From assembly GCA_049325275.1 (NCBI GenBank), contig JBMOLU010000086.1, positions 1 through 64,000 on the forward strand: a DNA stretch of 64,000 nucleotides, written 5' to 3'. The stretch is from CAIQJJ01 sp049325275 (lineage in GTDB: Bacteria > Chloroflexota > Anaerolineae > Anaerolineales > UBA4823). The notes under the pieces are model-generated. The model did no database searches. It was not told the DNA's origin and was given only the letters and a program-made list of their open reading frames with translations. The translations under genes and the position numbers were made by a program. Numbering within the stretch: the stretch's first letter is position 1; each line of letters starts with the position of its first letter. Of this stretch, positions 16,488 to 25,134 are shown piece by piece.

Positions 16488-17453
16488 ATGCGCGTGGAAG
16501 AATTTCTCAAGACACGAAAAGTGGGTTGGGAAGCCCTGGACAAACTGCTCCAAAAAGGGCAGTATCAGCCGGCTTCGCTTTCTCCCGCCGATATCCAAAA
16601 GCTGGGGCAATACTACCGGGCAGTCACCTCGGACCTGGCCCTGGCGCGGCGTGACTTTCCTAACCACCCGGTGGTCACATATCTCAACCAACTGGTAGCG
16701 CGTGCCCATGCCTTCATCTACCGCAGCGAGCCCTTGGCGATGGTTCGTTTGAAGCGTTTTGTCCTGTATGGGTTTCCCCAGGTTTTTCGCCAGACCTTGC
16801 CTTTCACGTTGACGGCGCTGTTCCTGTTTCTCGTGCCGGCGCTTCTGGTTGGGGGCGTGATTTTCGTGTGGCCGCAGAGCGCCTATGCGCTTCTGCCGCA
16901 AAGCGTACACGAAATGATCCCGATGCTGGAACAGCAAACCCTGTGGACAAACATCCCCGTGGCCGAGCGCCCTTACGCTTCGTCGTTCATCATGCGCAAC
17001 AATATCCAGGTGTCTTTCCTGGCTTTTGCAAGTGGTGTAACCGGCGGCCTGCTGACGTTGTGGATCCTTGTCATGAACGGGTTGATTTTGGGTGGGTTGC
17101 TGGGGCTGGCTTCGCACTATGGTGTGGGATTCGATCTGGCGACGTTTGTGATCGGCCATGGGGTGATCGAGTTGAGCGTGATTTTTATGGCCGGTGGATC
17201 GGGGCTGATGCTGGGGTGGGCCTTGTTGCGGCCGGGCCTGCTGCGCCGGCGGGATGCGCTGGCGGTCGCGGCGCAGAAATCGGTGCGGTTGCTTTTGGGG
17301 GCGGTGCCGTGGCTGGTCGTCGCCGGGGTTATCGAAGGTTTTCTCTCGCCACACGAGGGATTCCCCTGGTTTCTCAAGTGGGGGGTCGGGGTGCTCAGCG
17401 GGGTCTTGTTTTACGGCTACCTGTTGTGGGGCATGCGTGCCCGAAGTGCTTAA
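16488..17453 (+). CDS. SpoIIM (stage II sporulation protein M)-like membrane protein
   Basis: 321 residues from the ATG at 16488, with AAGGA eight bases before it. A soluble N-terminal helical part (MRVEEFLKTRKVGWEALDKLL) is followed by about five membrane helices, including the conserved NNIQVSFLAFASGVTGG and GHGVIELSVIFMAGGSGL segments. In Bacillus the family belongs to the engulfment machinery. In non-sporulating bacteria it is found, as here, beside RDD and MoxR/DUF58 genes and its role is not known. Confidence 0.85.
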   Translation: MRVEEFLKTRKVGWEALDKLLQKGQYQPASLSPADIQKLGQYYRAVTSDLALARRDFPNHPVVTYLNQLVARAHAFIYRSEPLAMVRLKRFVLYGFPQVFRQTLPFTLTALFLFLVPALLVGGVIFVWPQSAYALLPQSVHEMIPMLEQQTLWTNIPVAERPYASSFIMRNNIQVSFLAFASGVTGGLLTLWILVMNGLILGGLLGLASHYGVGFDLATFVIGHGVIELSVIFMAGGSGLMLGWALLRPGLLRRRDALAVAAQKSVRLLLGAVPWLVVAGVIEGFLSPHEGFPWFLKWGVGVLSGVLFYGYLLWGMRARSA

Positions 17454-17611
17454 AGGTTGCCTAAAAAGCACTGGCGGAAAATAATTTCGGCTCTCCCGTC
17501 TTCGCCGTGAAAGGGATCCTTCACGCGCAACCCGGAAGACCCATAGTCTCTCAAAGCGGCGGCGGTGCATGAGCGCCGGGCACGAGGGGTGTTCGGCTCG
17601 ATGGCGCGAAG

Positions 17612-17630
17612 GGCGGGCAGGATGCCCGCC
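17612..17630. repeat. GC-rich intergenic hairpin (GGCGGGCA arms)
   Basis: Perfect 8-base arms at 17612-17619 and 17623-17630 around a GGA loop, between the convergent SpoIIM-like and DUF58 genes. The GGCGGGC core recurs in the hairpin at 35418-35446. Either a terminator or a dispersed REP-like element. The remaining ~200 bases between the genes show nothing else. Confidence 0.5.
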
Positions 17631-17690
17631 GTCCGAGCCAAAAAAGCCGGATTCATCCGGTGCTGCGTTGCAGCCCGGGCAGGGGATTTC

Positions 17691-19001
17691 TTAGAGCCGG
17701 CTGCGCGCTTTCAAGTCGAGGTACCGGTTGATGACGGCCAGCGAGAGGCGGTTAGCGGGCACGTCGAGCGTGAGTACGCCTTTGCGGTGCAGCGATTCGA
17801 GCACGAGACGGCGCTCATCGAGCAGTTGCACGGCGGCAGCGCGCCGGTAGGTGCTGATCGAATCCGTGGGCAGTTGGTGTGCGGCGGTGTAGACATCGGG
17901 ATCGCTGATTGTGACGACCAGCGGCAGGCTGCTGCGGGCTAGAGAGGTGGCCTGGGCAATCAGCGCCTCGAGGCTGGGGCCGCTGCTGAGGTCGGTGAAG
18001 ATCACGATCAAGGCCCGTTTGCGCTGCTTGGTAGCCAGGTAGGCCAGGGCTTTCTGGTAGTTCGGTTCCACCGGCTGCGCCTGTACGGCGTACAGGGTTT
18101 CGAGCATCCGGTAAAACTGGGCGCGTCCCTGGTGGGGGGTGAGGTAGTTGAGCACCTCGTCGGCAAAGGTCATCATGCCCACCCGGTCGCCCTTGCCGGT
18201 CGCGACGTAGCTGAGGAAGAGCACGGCGTTGATCACGTAATCGAGCTTGGCCATTTCGGCGACCGGCGACTGCATCATGCGTCCGGCATCGAGTACGGCG
18301 ATCACGTTCTGGCTGCGTTCGGTCTGGTACTCGGCGGTGATCGGGCGGTGGCGGCGTGCGGTGGCTTTCCAGTCTATGTTGCGGAAGTCGTCGTCGGGGA
18401 GGTATTCGCGCAGGCGCTCGAACTCCGTGCCTTCGCCGGCTAACCGCGTCTGGCGCAGGCCCATTTCCTGCAGGCGGTTGCGGCGCAGCAGCAGGTCGTA
18501 ACGGTGTACGTCGAGCAGGTTGGGATAAACTTTCACGCCTTCGCCGGCGGGTTGCTGGCCCTGGCGCACGATCAGCCCCAACGGGCCATACCAACGCATA
18601 TTGAAGTTGCCAAACTGGTAGTTCCCCCGGCGCAGCGGATGGACGTGATAGACCCCACACCACCGCCCGCCGGATGCGCTCTGGCCTTGCAAGGTGCGAA
18701 TATCCACGCCGAAGGCATCCGGCGGCTCGTCGCGCAGCCAGAAGCCTGCCGGGCGAGGAAAGCGGTTGAACACCTCGACGTGAATGGCGTTTTCTGCACC
18801 CAGGCTCAGGCGCGATTCGTGACGGCGGATCACTTCGAAACGACGTACGTTTCCCGCCAGGCGCCAGTCGACGGCCATCACGGCCACGATCAGGCCGGCG
18901 TACAGCCATCCAAGCCACTCCAGCACGGGCAGCCAGGTGCCCAGCGCCAGAAGGGGAACGGCGAACAAGAGGAAGAGCAGGCCACGAAGGGTGGGGAACA
19001 T
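17691..19001 (-). CDS. DUF58 domain-containing protein
   Basis: 436 residues. Two N-terminal membrane helices (about 5-45) precede a cytoplasmic domain with the DUF58 signature LPDDDFRNIDWKATARRHRP. This opens a von Willebrand A-like fold (VLDAGRMM, then VIFTDLSS near the metal site). DUF58 proteins are usual partners of MoxR ATPases and may act in assembling or activating other proteins. The gene starts nine bases after the MoxR stop and is the last gene of the six-gene operon. Confidence 0.88.
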   Translation of the reverse strand: MFPTLRGLLFLLFAVPLLALGTWLPVLEWLGWLYAGLIVAVMAVDWRLAGNVRRFEVIRRHESRLSLGAENAIHVEVFNRFPRPAGFWLRDEPPDAFGVDIRTLQGQSASGGRWCGVYHVHPLRRGNYQFGNFNMRWYGPLGLIVRQGQQPAGEGVKVYPNLLDVHRYDLLLRRNRLQEMGLRQTRLAGEGTEFERLREYLPDDDFRNIDWKATARRHRPITAEYQTERSQNVIAVLDAGRMMQSPVAEMAKLDYVINAVLFLSYVATGKGDRVGMMTFADEVLNYLTPHQGRAQFYRMLETLYAVQAQPVEPNYQKALAYLATKQRKRALIVIFTDLSSGPSLEALIAQATSLARSSLPLVVTISDPDVYTAAHQLPTDSISTYRRAAAVQLLDERRLVLESLHRKGVLTLDVPANRLSLAVINRYLDLKARSRL

Positions 19002-19010
19002 GGCTGCGGC

Positions 19011-19967
19011 TTAGCGCGGGACCTCGACGTGCGCCAGCAGGCGCGAAATGGCGGCATCGGCGTCCAGGCCTTCGATTTCCGCCTCAGGTTTGAGCAGGAT
19101 GCGGTGGCGCAAAACCGGCGGCACGATAAATTTGACGTCGTCAGGGGTGACGAACGTCCGGCCTTGCAGGGCGGCGAAGGTTTTCGAAGCCAGCAAGATG
19201 TGCGTGGCAGCGCGGGTGCTGGCGCCAAGGATCAAATCGGGCGAACGCCGGCTGGCTTCGGTGATCTGCGCAATGTAGTGCAAGATGCCTTCTTCAACGA
19301 CGATCGCTTGCATGGCGGCACGTATCTGGACTACGGCTTGCGCGCTAAGGATGTTTTGCAGCCCGGCGGCGGCCAGGTTGTGGGCGTCGAAGCCATTGTG
19401 GTAGCGGCGCAGGACCTCGAGCTCCACTTCGGGTGGGGAGTAAGGCACCAGCACTTTGAACAGGAAGCGATCGAGCTGCGCCTCGGGCAGGGGATAGGTG
19501 CCCTCGTACTCGATCGGGTTTTGGGTCGCCAGCACCATGAAGGGTTCTATCAGGATGTGGCGTTCGCCTTCCAGGTTGATCTGGCGTTCTTCCATGGCTT
19601 CGAGCAGTGCAGACTGCGTCTTGGCCGGGGCGCGGTTGATCTCATCGGCCAGCAGCAGTTGGGTGAAGACCGGTCCTTTCTTCAGGTAGAACTTGCCGCT
19701 GTTGATGTCGAAAACGCTGGTCCCGAGGATGTCGGAGGGCATCAGATCGGGCGTAAATTGGATGCGGGTGAAGTTCGCTTGCACGAGATGGGCCAGGGTC
19801 TTGGCCATCAAGGTCTTGGCGGTGCCGGGCACGCCTTCCAGCAACACGTGCCCGCCGGTGATCAGAGCCACGACCAGCAGTTCGAAAGGCTCTTGCAAGC
19901 CTACGAGCACTTTGTCGGCTTCCTGGCGCAGGCGTTGATAAATGGAATGGAGTTGGCTTGGGTTCAT
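19011..19967 (-). CDS. MoxR family AAA+ ATPase
   Basis: 318 residues. Walker A GVPGTAKT is at 45-52, Walker B LLLADE at 104-109 followed by INRAPAKTQ, and sensor 1 in the ATQNP segment. The lid domain is C-terminal, with the typical GASTRA motif. MoxR ATPases are thought to be chaperones that mature enzyme complexes together with vWA-domain partners. Here the partner is clearly DUF58, encoded next. The DUF4350 and DUF4129 membrane proteins upstream complete the standard island. Confidence 0.93.
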   Translation of the reverse strand: MNPSQLHSIYQRLRQEADKVLVGLQEPFELLVVALITGGHVLLEGVPGTAKTLMAKTLAHLVQANFTRIQFTPDLMPSDILGTSVFDINSGKFYLKKGPVFTQLLLADEINRAPAKTQSALLEAMEERQINLEGERHILIEPFMVLATQNPIEYEGTYPLPEAQLDRFLFKVLVPYSPPEVELEVLRRYHNGFDAHNLAAAGLQNILSAQAVVQIRAAMQAIVVEEGILHYIAQITEASRRSPDLILGASTRAATHILLASKTFAALQGRTFVTPDDVKFIVPPVLRHRILLKPEAEIEGLDADAAISRLLAHVEVPR

Positions 19968-19992
19968 ATGCCTCCTGGCAGTGATGGGACGG

Positions 19993-21159
19993 TTACACCG
20001 ACTGCTTCTTCGTTTCGATCATTTCCGCCGCTTTGGCGGCCCAACGGACCAATTCTTCCTCGCTGGGCCTTGGGTTGGCGAGGTTTTTCAGCAACTCGGC
20101 CAGGGCGGCGCGATCGAGGGTGGGATCAAGCCCCGCCAGTAACGCCACGTAGGCAGCATCGGGCAGGGTGGGGTCGAGGCGATAGCGCCTGGCGAGGTGG
20201 CGTTTGAGCTGGCCGCGATACTGCTCGAGCACGGCGCGGCGGTGACCGGCGCGCCGGCTCAGGTTGGCCAGCGCAGTGACGTGCTCGAGCGCGCCGCGCC
20301 GCCGTGCCTGGTCGGCCAACGGCACCGGACGCCCGAATCCGCCCCCTTGCAGTAGAAGGGCCACAAAAGCCGCGCCGACGGCGAACAGCAGGGCGTGGCC
20401 CATGGGTGTGTCGCGCAGCCAGCGTTCGACGCCGAGCACGGAAGGGCGCAGGCTCAGGCCGTGATGCCACTCGTCGAACCAGGCCAGGCCTGGCTGGCCG
20501 GCCTGGGCCAGCAGGTTAAGCGCCAGTTCCGGGCCGGGCGACGATTTCAGGCCGTGATTGGTCAGGGGTTGTGCAAACGAAGCGATGACCACTTTGCCTG
20601 CTCCAAGCCTGAAGCTGAGCAGCACCGGCTGGTTGTCGGCCGTGGCCAGGTGGGTGATGGTGTCGAAGCGCTTTGGGGTGAGCGAAACATGGGTGGCGAG
20701 CCGAAATGTGGCCGGGAGCGGCGGTGCGTGAAGTAGTGGGGTCTGTAGCGTGACGGTCTGGCTGATGGTGGTGTGCACGTTGGGGGTGATCTCGTAATGG
20801 GCGGCGGCGGCACGGAAACCCCAATCTTCACCTGCCAAAATTAACGTGCCGCCCTCGGAAACCCACCCGTCAAGTATTTCCCATTCCGGGGTGATAATCT
20901 TCACCTGCGGTTCGAGCAGTAGGATGACTTTGGTTTCCGGGGGAATCTCGAATCTTTCCTGAAGCTGGCCGTCGACGGTGTACCCCAGTTTCGCCAGCCA
21001 CAGGGCCAGGGCGCGCCCGCCATCGGGCCGGTTCGAGAAGCTGCTGAGCGGCGGGAAAGCGTTCTGCGGTTGTTGTATTGCGGCAGCCAGAACCGCCAGG
21101 CCGATCAGGATGGCAAAGAGCAGGGCCGTTAACCAGGCATCGCGGCGCAAGGATTTCAC
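19993..21159 (-). CDS. DUF4350 domain-containing membrane protein
   Basis: 388 residues: an N-terminal membrane helix (about 10-30), an outside domain with NRPDGGRALALWLAKLGYTV (the DUF4350 start) and a central glutamine-amidotransferase-like part. A second membrane helix (about 250-272) and a cytoplasmic Arg-rich tail follow. Its ATG overlaps the stop of the DUF4129 gene by four bases (ATGA), implying coupled translation. Role unknown; conserved in MoxR/DUF58 operons. Confidence 0.8.
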   Translation of the reverse strand: MKSLRRDAWLTALLFAILIGLAVLAAAIQQPQNAFPPLSSFSNRPDGGRALALWLAKLGYTVDGQLQERFEIPPETKVILLLEPQVKIITPEWEILDGWVSEGGTLILAGEDWGFRAAAAHYEITPNVHTTISQTVTLQTPLLHAPPLPATFRLATHVSLTPKRFDTITHLATADNQPVLLSFRLGAGKVVIASFAQPLTNHGLKSSPGPELALNLLAQAGQPGLAWFDEWHHGLSLRPSVLGVERWLRDTPMGHALLFAVGAAFVALLLQGGGFGRPVPLADQARRRGALEHVTALANLSRRAGHRRAVLEQYRGQLKRHLARRYRLDPTLPDAAYVALLAGLDPTLDRAALAELLKNLANPRPSEEELVRWAAKAAEMIETKKQSV

Positions 21160-22127
21160 GAGCGCTGCTCCTTGATTTGCCGGACGTCGGCTTCATACCG
21201 TTCGTAGTCGGACGGCTCGAGTTCCTGATAGCCATACCAGACTTGATCGAAAACCTCGACGACGTTTTGCAGCGGCTTTTTCAACTCGGGCTGATCGCTC
21301 ACCGAACGCAGGACCTCGCGGTTGGTCTTGGAGCGATCGTAACGCAGCAGGCCGCGTTCTTCGAGCAGCAAGAGCGAGGAAAGGTACAGGTAGCGCACGG
21401 CACTGCGATAGTCGCCTCCACGTGAGAGTTCCTGTGCCCGGCGCAGGGCACTTTCTGCGTTGAGCGGGATTGCGCCGGCCTCATCCTCACCGGCGAGATC
21501 GCTTTCCGTGACCAGGGCCGTGAAGAGATCGCGCAAAACGAAGAAGCTCAGGGCCGCAAAGACGAGGACGGCGAAGAAGCTGAGCAGGATGGTCGCGGGT
21601 GAGGCCGTGCCGGCAGCGATATCCTGAATGCCGAATAACTTATTGAGCAGTTCGTTTAGCCAGGCGAAAAAGCGATCGCTCCATTCCTGGAAAGGCGAAC
21701 GTACGGCTTCCTGCCACTGAAACTCCGGCTGTGCCAGGATCGGCTCGATCGAGCGGGCATCGCCGTCATCGAAGGCGAACGGCGCGTCTTGCTGTGCTTC
21801 TTTAAGCGCCTGGAAGGATTGGCGCAACTGGTCGAGATCGGCCGGCTCCCGGCGCAGTTGGGCGATCAGGCGCGAACTATCGACCGTGACGGTTTGCCCG
21901 TCGGGCAGCGTGACCGTACGCACCGCCTCCCACGCCGTGGCAAGTTCCTCCAGCAGTGGCCGGGGCGCAGCCGGCGTTTCCCTATCAAGCTGTGAGAGGC
22001 TTTCCAGGCTGCGGTCGATCAATGCCCAGTATTCCTCCAGCGTGAGCGTTGCCTCCTGTGCAGAAGCCCCAGGCAGCGCGGCAAAAAGCCAGAGCAGGCA
22101 AAGACCGGCCAACAGCCAGGTTCGCAC
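21156..22127 (-). CDS. DUF4129 domain-containing membrane protein
   Basis: 323 residues with a signal sequence (1-23) and an outside helical region. A membrane helix near 175-198 leads to a cytoplasmic C-terminal DUF4129 domain (AVRYLYLSSLLLLEERG, then KTNREVLRSV). This domain is also found at the end of some membrane-bound transglutaminase-like proteins. It starts directly after the stop of the upstream six-TM protein and overlaps DUF4350 by four bases, so the operon is tightly packed. Confidence 0.82.
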   Translation of the reverse strand: MRTWLLAGLCLLWLFAALPGASAQEATLTLEEYWALIDRSLESLSQLDRETPAAPRPLLEELATAWEAVRTVTLPDGQTVTVDSSRLIAQLRREPADLDQLRQSFQALKEAQQDAPFAFDDGDARSIEPILAQPEFQWQEAVRSPFQEWSDRFFAWLNELLNKLFGIQDIAAGTASPATILLSFFAVLVFAALSFFVLRDLFTALVTESDLAGEDEAGAIPLNAESALRRAQELSRGGDYRSAVRYLYLSSLLLLEERGLLRYDRSKTNREVLRSVSDQPELKKPLQNVVEVFDQVWYGYQELEPSDYERYEADVRQIKEQRS

Positions 22128-23189
22128 CTATAACCCTCCGCCGGAAGCCATGAGCATACCGATGGCTGCGAAGACGCCCACGATGCCTGCGTAGAAAACG
22201 AATCCAATGATGGAGAGGGCGAAGAAGTTTCCGAGATCGCGTGTGGTGATGAAGCTTTCATTGGGCACGGTAGGCGCCGTGCGCAGGATATCGTCCTGGG
22301 CGTCACCGACATCGGCGGCCAGAACGCTCAAATCGAAACCTTCGGTGCGTACCCGCAGGTCGAAGTAGACGAGGGTGTTGGCCGTAAGCTGTAAGGGCAG
22401 GTAAATCAGGCTGCCGACCAGGGACATGAAAGTGGTGAGGGCCAGGCTGATGAACCATATTTGTGGGTTGGTGTAAGAAGATGCCGCATCGATCCCCAGG
22501 ACGCTCTGCAAGGCACTTGCAAACAGCGTGGTCGGCCCGTAGATGACCAGGGTCGCGAACAGAGACAGCAGCAGTGTAAACCCGATCAACCACCAGAAAC
22601 GGCGCTTGGCCAGATCCCAGGCACGGCGGAACGATTTGACTGCACCCTTCTTTTCCACCACGTAGACGATCGTCACCAGCGGCCGCACGGCCAGCCCGAG
22701 AAAGACCATCATGCCGATGCCGGTCAACCAGCCGACACAGGGGATGATCGTCCAAATGAGAAAGCCGAGGCCGATCAGCCCGACCAGCAAGAGCGCACCG
22801 ACCAGGCCGACCCAGGATCGCCCCATACTTTTGTAGGCTTCGACGATGCTCACGGGGCGCCCCAGGTACGTGTCGGCAATGGCGCGCGTCAGCGCAGCCG
22901 TGCCGATTCCTTCTACCAGGATCAACTGCACGAGCGCGGCCAGGTAACTCAGCATTTGCGCGCTGAACAACGTACCGTAATCCATGCTCCCGGGAGGTCC
23001 GCCGATTCCTTCTGCCACTTGCAGGCCGCTGGTGGCGCTGATGACGGCTTGGAAAATGGTGTAAGGAATCTGCACCAGAGCGATGATCCCGACGAACGTG
23101 ATGAAGTGCCGCCGGTACAGGCGGATGGCCTGATCGAAAATTTCTCCGACTGAAAGGGGCCGCAGGGTGGGGATTGTAGAGCCGAGCAT
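22128..23189 (-). CDS. Multi-pass membrane protein (GDPD membrane-domain-like)
   Basis: 353 residues from the ATG at 23189, chosen because GGAGGAG is seven bases upstream; the frame opens five codons earlier without such a signal. The N-terminal TLRPLSVGEIFDQAIRLYRR and about six membrane helices resemble the membrane domain seen in glycerophosphodiester phosphodiesterases and in proteins of DUF4129/MoxR operons. No enzyme motif is present. Its stop codon abuts the next start. Confidence 0.75.
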   Translation of the reverse strand: MLGSTIPTLRPLSVGEIFDQAIRLYRRHFITFVGIIALVQIPYTIFQAVISATSGLQVAEGIGGPPGSMDYGTLFSAQMLSYLAALVQLILVEGIGTAALTRAIADTYLGRPVSIVEAYKSMGRSWVGLVGALLLVGLIGLGFLIWTIIPCVGWLTGIGMMVFLGLAVRPLVTIVYVVEKKGAVKSFRRAWDLAKRRFWWLIGFTLLLSLFATLVIYGPTTLFASALQSVLGIDAASSYTNPQIWFISLALTTFMSLVGSLIYLPLQLTANTLVYFDLRVRTEGFDLSVLAADVGDAQDDILRTAPTVPNESFITTRDLGNFFALSIIGFVFYAGIVGVFAAIGMLMASGGGL

Positions 23190-23219
23190 ATGATTCTCCT
23201 CCAAATGACTCTTCTGATT

Positions 23220-23906
23220 CTATTCTTCCTTGCCAACAGGCATGGCAGGCACGAACATGAGATACGACACGAACAGGATACCCGTAAACATGAGTGTAAA
23301 CCCTAGAAATCCCAGGTTATCCAGTGGGTTGACGACCTTATCGGCCAGGTCGCGTACGATTTGTAAGGGGTGGAAGAAAAAGTCCCAACTGTTATAACGC
23401 CCGAAGCGGCCCAGGTAAATTCCTAACCCACACAGGGCAATGGTAACGAAGGCAAACAGCCACCCAAGAATGCGGCCCAAGTAGGCCTGTACGAGGCGCT
23501 GCATGATGCGAATCGAGGCGATGCCCAGGAAGACGCCGGTGAAGGCAAACATGGCGATCAGGCCTATATCGTACCACAAAGGCATGGGTGGACGCCACTC
23601 AAGATGGTAAAAATCGGTGACGATATAAGGCGCATTGGGCACGAAAAGCAGCCACAACGCACCTGGCAGCAGCAGCACCGGCCAGGCGCGCGGCCACAGG
23701 CGGTGAATGACGGCTGCACCCACGGCACAGGCGTAGGGAATCCAGGCGAGAAAGAGGTTCCATACGAGCAGGCGGTACTCCCACCAGCGGTCTGTATAAG
23801 TGGCCCGCCACGCATAGAAGCCCAGCGCCAGCAGCATGGATAAGGACAAGGCATACACCGAATTGAGTACCAAAAAGCGATGGAAAGTGCGGATGAAGTT
23901 GACCAT
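23220..23906 (-). CDS. DUF1361 family membrane protein
   Basis: 228 residues with six predicted membrane helices and the DUF1361 hallmarks WNLFLAWIPY and FVPNAPYIVTDFYHL. Function unknown. First gene of the six-gene minus-strand operon running to DUF58. A TATAAT box lies seven bases upstream of the ATG and no Shine-Dalgarno is present, so it should be translated from a leaderless mRNA. Confidence 0.85.
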   Translation of the reverse strand: MVNFIRTFHRFLVLNSVYALSLSMLLALGFYAWRATYTDRWWEYRLLVWNLFLAWIPYACAVGAAVIHRLWPRAWPVLLLPGALWLLFVPNAPYIVTDFYHLEWRPPMPLWYDIGLIAMFAFTGVFLGIASIRIMQRLVQAYLGRILGWLFAFVTIALCGLGIYLGRFGRYNSWDFFFHPLQIVRDLADKVVNPLDNLGFLGFTLMFTGILFVSYLMFVPAMPVGKEE

Positions 23907-23913
23907 ATTCCCG

Positions 23914-23919
23914 ATTATA
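23914..23919 (-). promoter_or_regulatory. -10 box of the DUF1361-MoxR-DUF58 operon (leaderless)
   Basis: Minus-strand TATAAT ends exactly seven bases before the ATG at 23906, so transcription should begin at or next to the start codon. The -35 region is weak. Confidence 0.6.
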
Positions 23920-23997
23920 CAGGGATTCCACGGATGGAAAATCGCTGTTTGCCCGCCGAATGGCCTACGCCTGGGCGATGATGGATGCCAACTTGGG

Positions 23998-24003
23998 TAT
24001 AAT
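23998..24003 (+). promoter_or_regulatory. -10 box of the Nudix gene (leaderless)
   Basis: TATAAT at 23998-24003 ends seven bases before the ATG at 24011. No Shine-Dalgarno fits between. No clear -35 match. Confidence 0.6.
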
Positions 24004-24010
24004 GTCAGGT

Positions 24011-24643
24011 ATGCAGTCTACCACTTCCCTTCCCCGCTGGCTTGTATGGGCGCGTGAAATCCAGGCTCTGGCGCAAACCGGCCACCATTACGCGCCCGAT
24101 CCCTACCACCGCCGGCGCTACGCACGCCTGGCGGAAATCGCCGCCGAGATCGCCCACGAGCACACCGATCTGGCCTTCGAACCTTTGCGCAGCGCTTTCC
24201 ACGCCGAACTGGGGTATGCGACACCCAAAGTGGACGTGCGTACCGCCGTATTCCAGGACGACAGGCTCTTGATGGTTCGTGAGCGCAGCGACGGCGGCTG
24301 GACGCTGCCCGGCGGTTGGGCCGACGTGGGGGACGTGCCCTCCGAAGCCGCCGAACGCGAAACCTGGGAAGAAGCCGGCTTGCGCGTCAAAGCCAGGAAA
24401 CTGCTCGGCGTTTACGATGCCAACCGTGTCGGCTCGCTGGAACTCAACCACGCCTTTAAGCTCGTCTTTCTCTGTGATCTGCTTGGCGGCAAGCCAACCC
24501 CCAGTGATGAGACCTGTGAAGTGGCCTTCTTTGCGCAGCACGAAATCCCCGCAGCCCTTTCTGGCGAGCGTACCCGTTCACGCCACATCGCCGATGCCTT
24601 TCTGGCACTCTCTGACCCCAACCTGCCGGCGGTTTTCGACTGA
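24011..24643 (+). CDS. Nudix hydrolase with N-terminal Nudix_N domain
   Basis: 210 residues. An N-terminal helical domain (about 5-55, PRWLVWAREIQALAQTG) of the Nudix_N_2 type is followed by a Nudix fold. The Nudix box lies at about 101-124 (GGWADVGDVPSEAAERETWE). The first box Glu is Asp here (D108), while the REXXEE metal-binding part (R116-E121) is intact. Proteins of this layout are often annotated as ADP-ribose or nucleotide-sugar pyrophosphatases. The ATG at 24011 matches the domain start and the promoter position. An upstream in-frame ATG at 23960 precedes the promoter. The stop overlaps the next ATG (TGATG). Confidence 0.88.
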   Translation: MQSTTSLPRWLVWAREIQALAQTGHHYAPDPYHRRRYARLAEIAAEIAHEHTDLAFEPLRSAFHAELGYATPKVDVRTAVFQDDRLLMVRERSDGGWTLPGGWADVGDVPSEAAERETWEEAGLRVKARKLLGVYDANRVGSLELNHAFKLVFLCDLLGGKPTPSDETCEVAFFAQHEIPAALSGERTRSRHIADAFLALSDPNLPAVFD

Positions 24644-25122
24644 TGAACCCTATTGTTGAGTTGCCCTACAGCTTGCCCGGACGCATCTATCGCGGGCGGA
24701 TGCCCTTCTCGGCGAAAGATCCCGATGGACAGATTTTTTCCCGTTTTCAGGCCCTGGGCGTCTCCAGCGTCGTGCTGTTGGCCGGGCGGGAAGAATGCCT
24801 GGCCCGCAGCGGGCGCGACTTGCCCACCTTTTACGCCGAACACGGCCTGGATGTGATCCACCTGCCCATCGCCGATTTCAGCGTGCCCGATCGGGATGCG
24901 CTTTCTCGCGCGGTGGACGCGGCGCTGCAACGTGCCTGGGCAGGCGAGCACATCGCCGTGCATTGCTTTGCCGGTTACGGGCGCACGGGGATGTTCCTGG
25001 CCTGCCTGGCGCGGCGGGTATTCAACATGACGGCCGAAGCTGCGATCCTGTGGGTGCGCGAGTACGTGCCCGGGGCTGTCGAAGTGGCAGAGCAGGTGGA
25101 GGTTGTCAAAAGGTTTTGTTAA
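24643..25122 (+). CDS. Dual-specificity/tyrosine protein phosphatase
   Basis: 159 residues forming a small CDC14/DSP-like phosphatase. The P-loop HCFAGYGRTG gives the CX5R motif with Cys108 and Arg114, and D79 in PIADFSVPD is the likely general acid. It would dephosphorylate proteins or other phosphomonoesters in the cytoplasm. Its start overlaps the stop of the Nudix gene by one base, so the two are coupled. The substrate is unknown. Confidence 0.85.
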   Translation: MNPIVELPYSLPGRIYRGRMPFSAKDPDGQIFSRFQALGVSSVVLLAGREECLARSGRDLPTFYAEHGLDVIHLPIADFSVPDRDALSRAVDAALQRAWAGEHIAVHCFAGYGRTGMFLACLARRVFNMTAEAAILWVREYVPGAVEVAEQVEVVKRFC

Positions 25123-25134
25123 TCGGAGCGGACG

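Noticed and set aside
18504..20207. 567-residue plus-strand frame opposite DUF58/MoxR
   Set aside because: Very long but covers the well-supported DUF58 and MoxR genes and their junction; rich in Gln/His/Gly, typical of an antisense frame.
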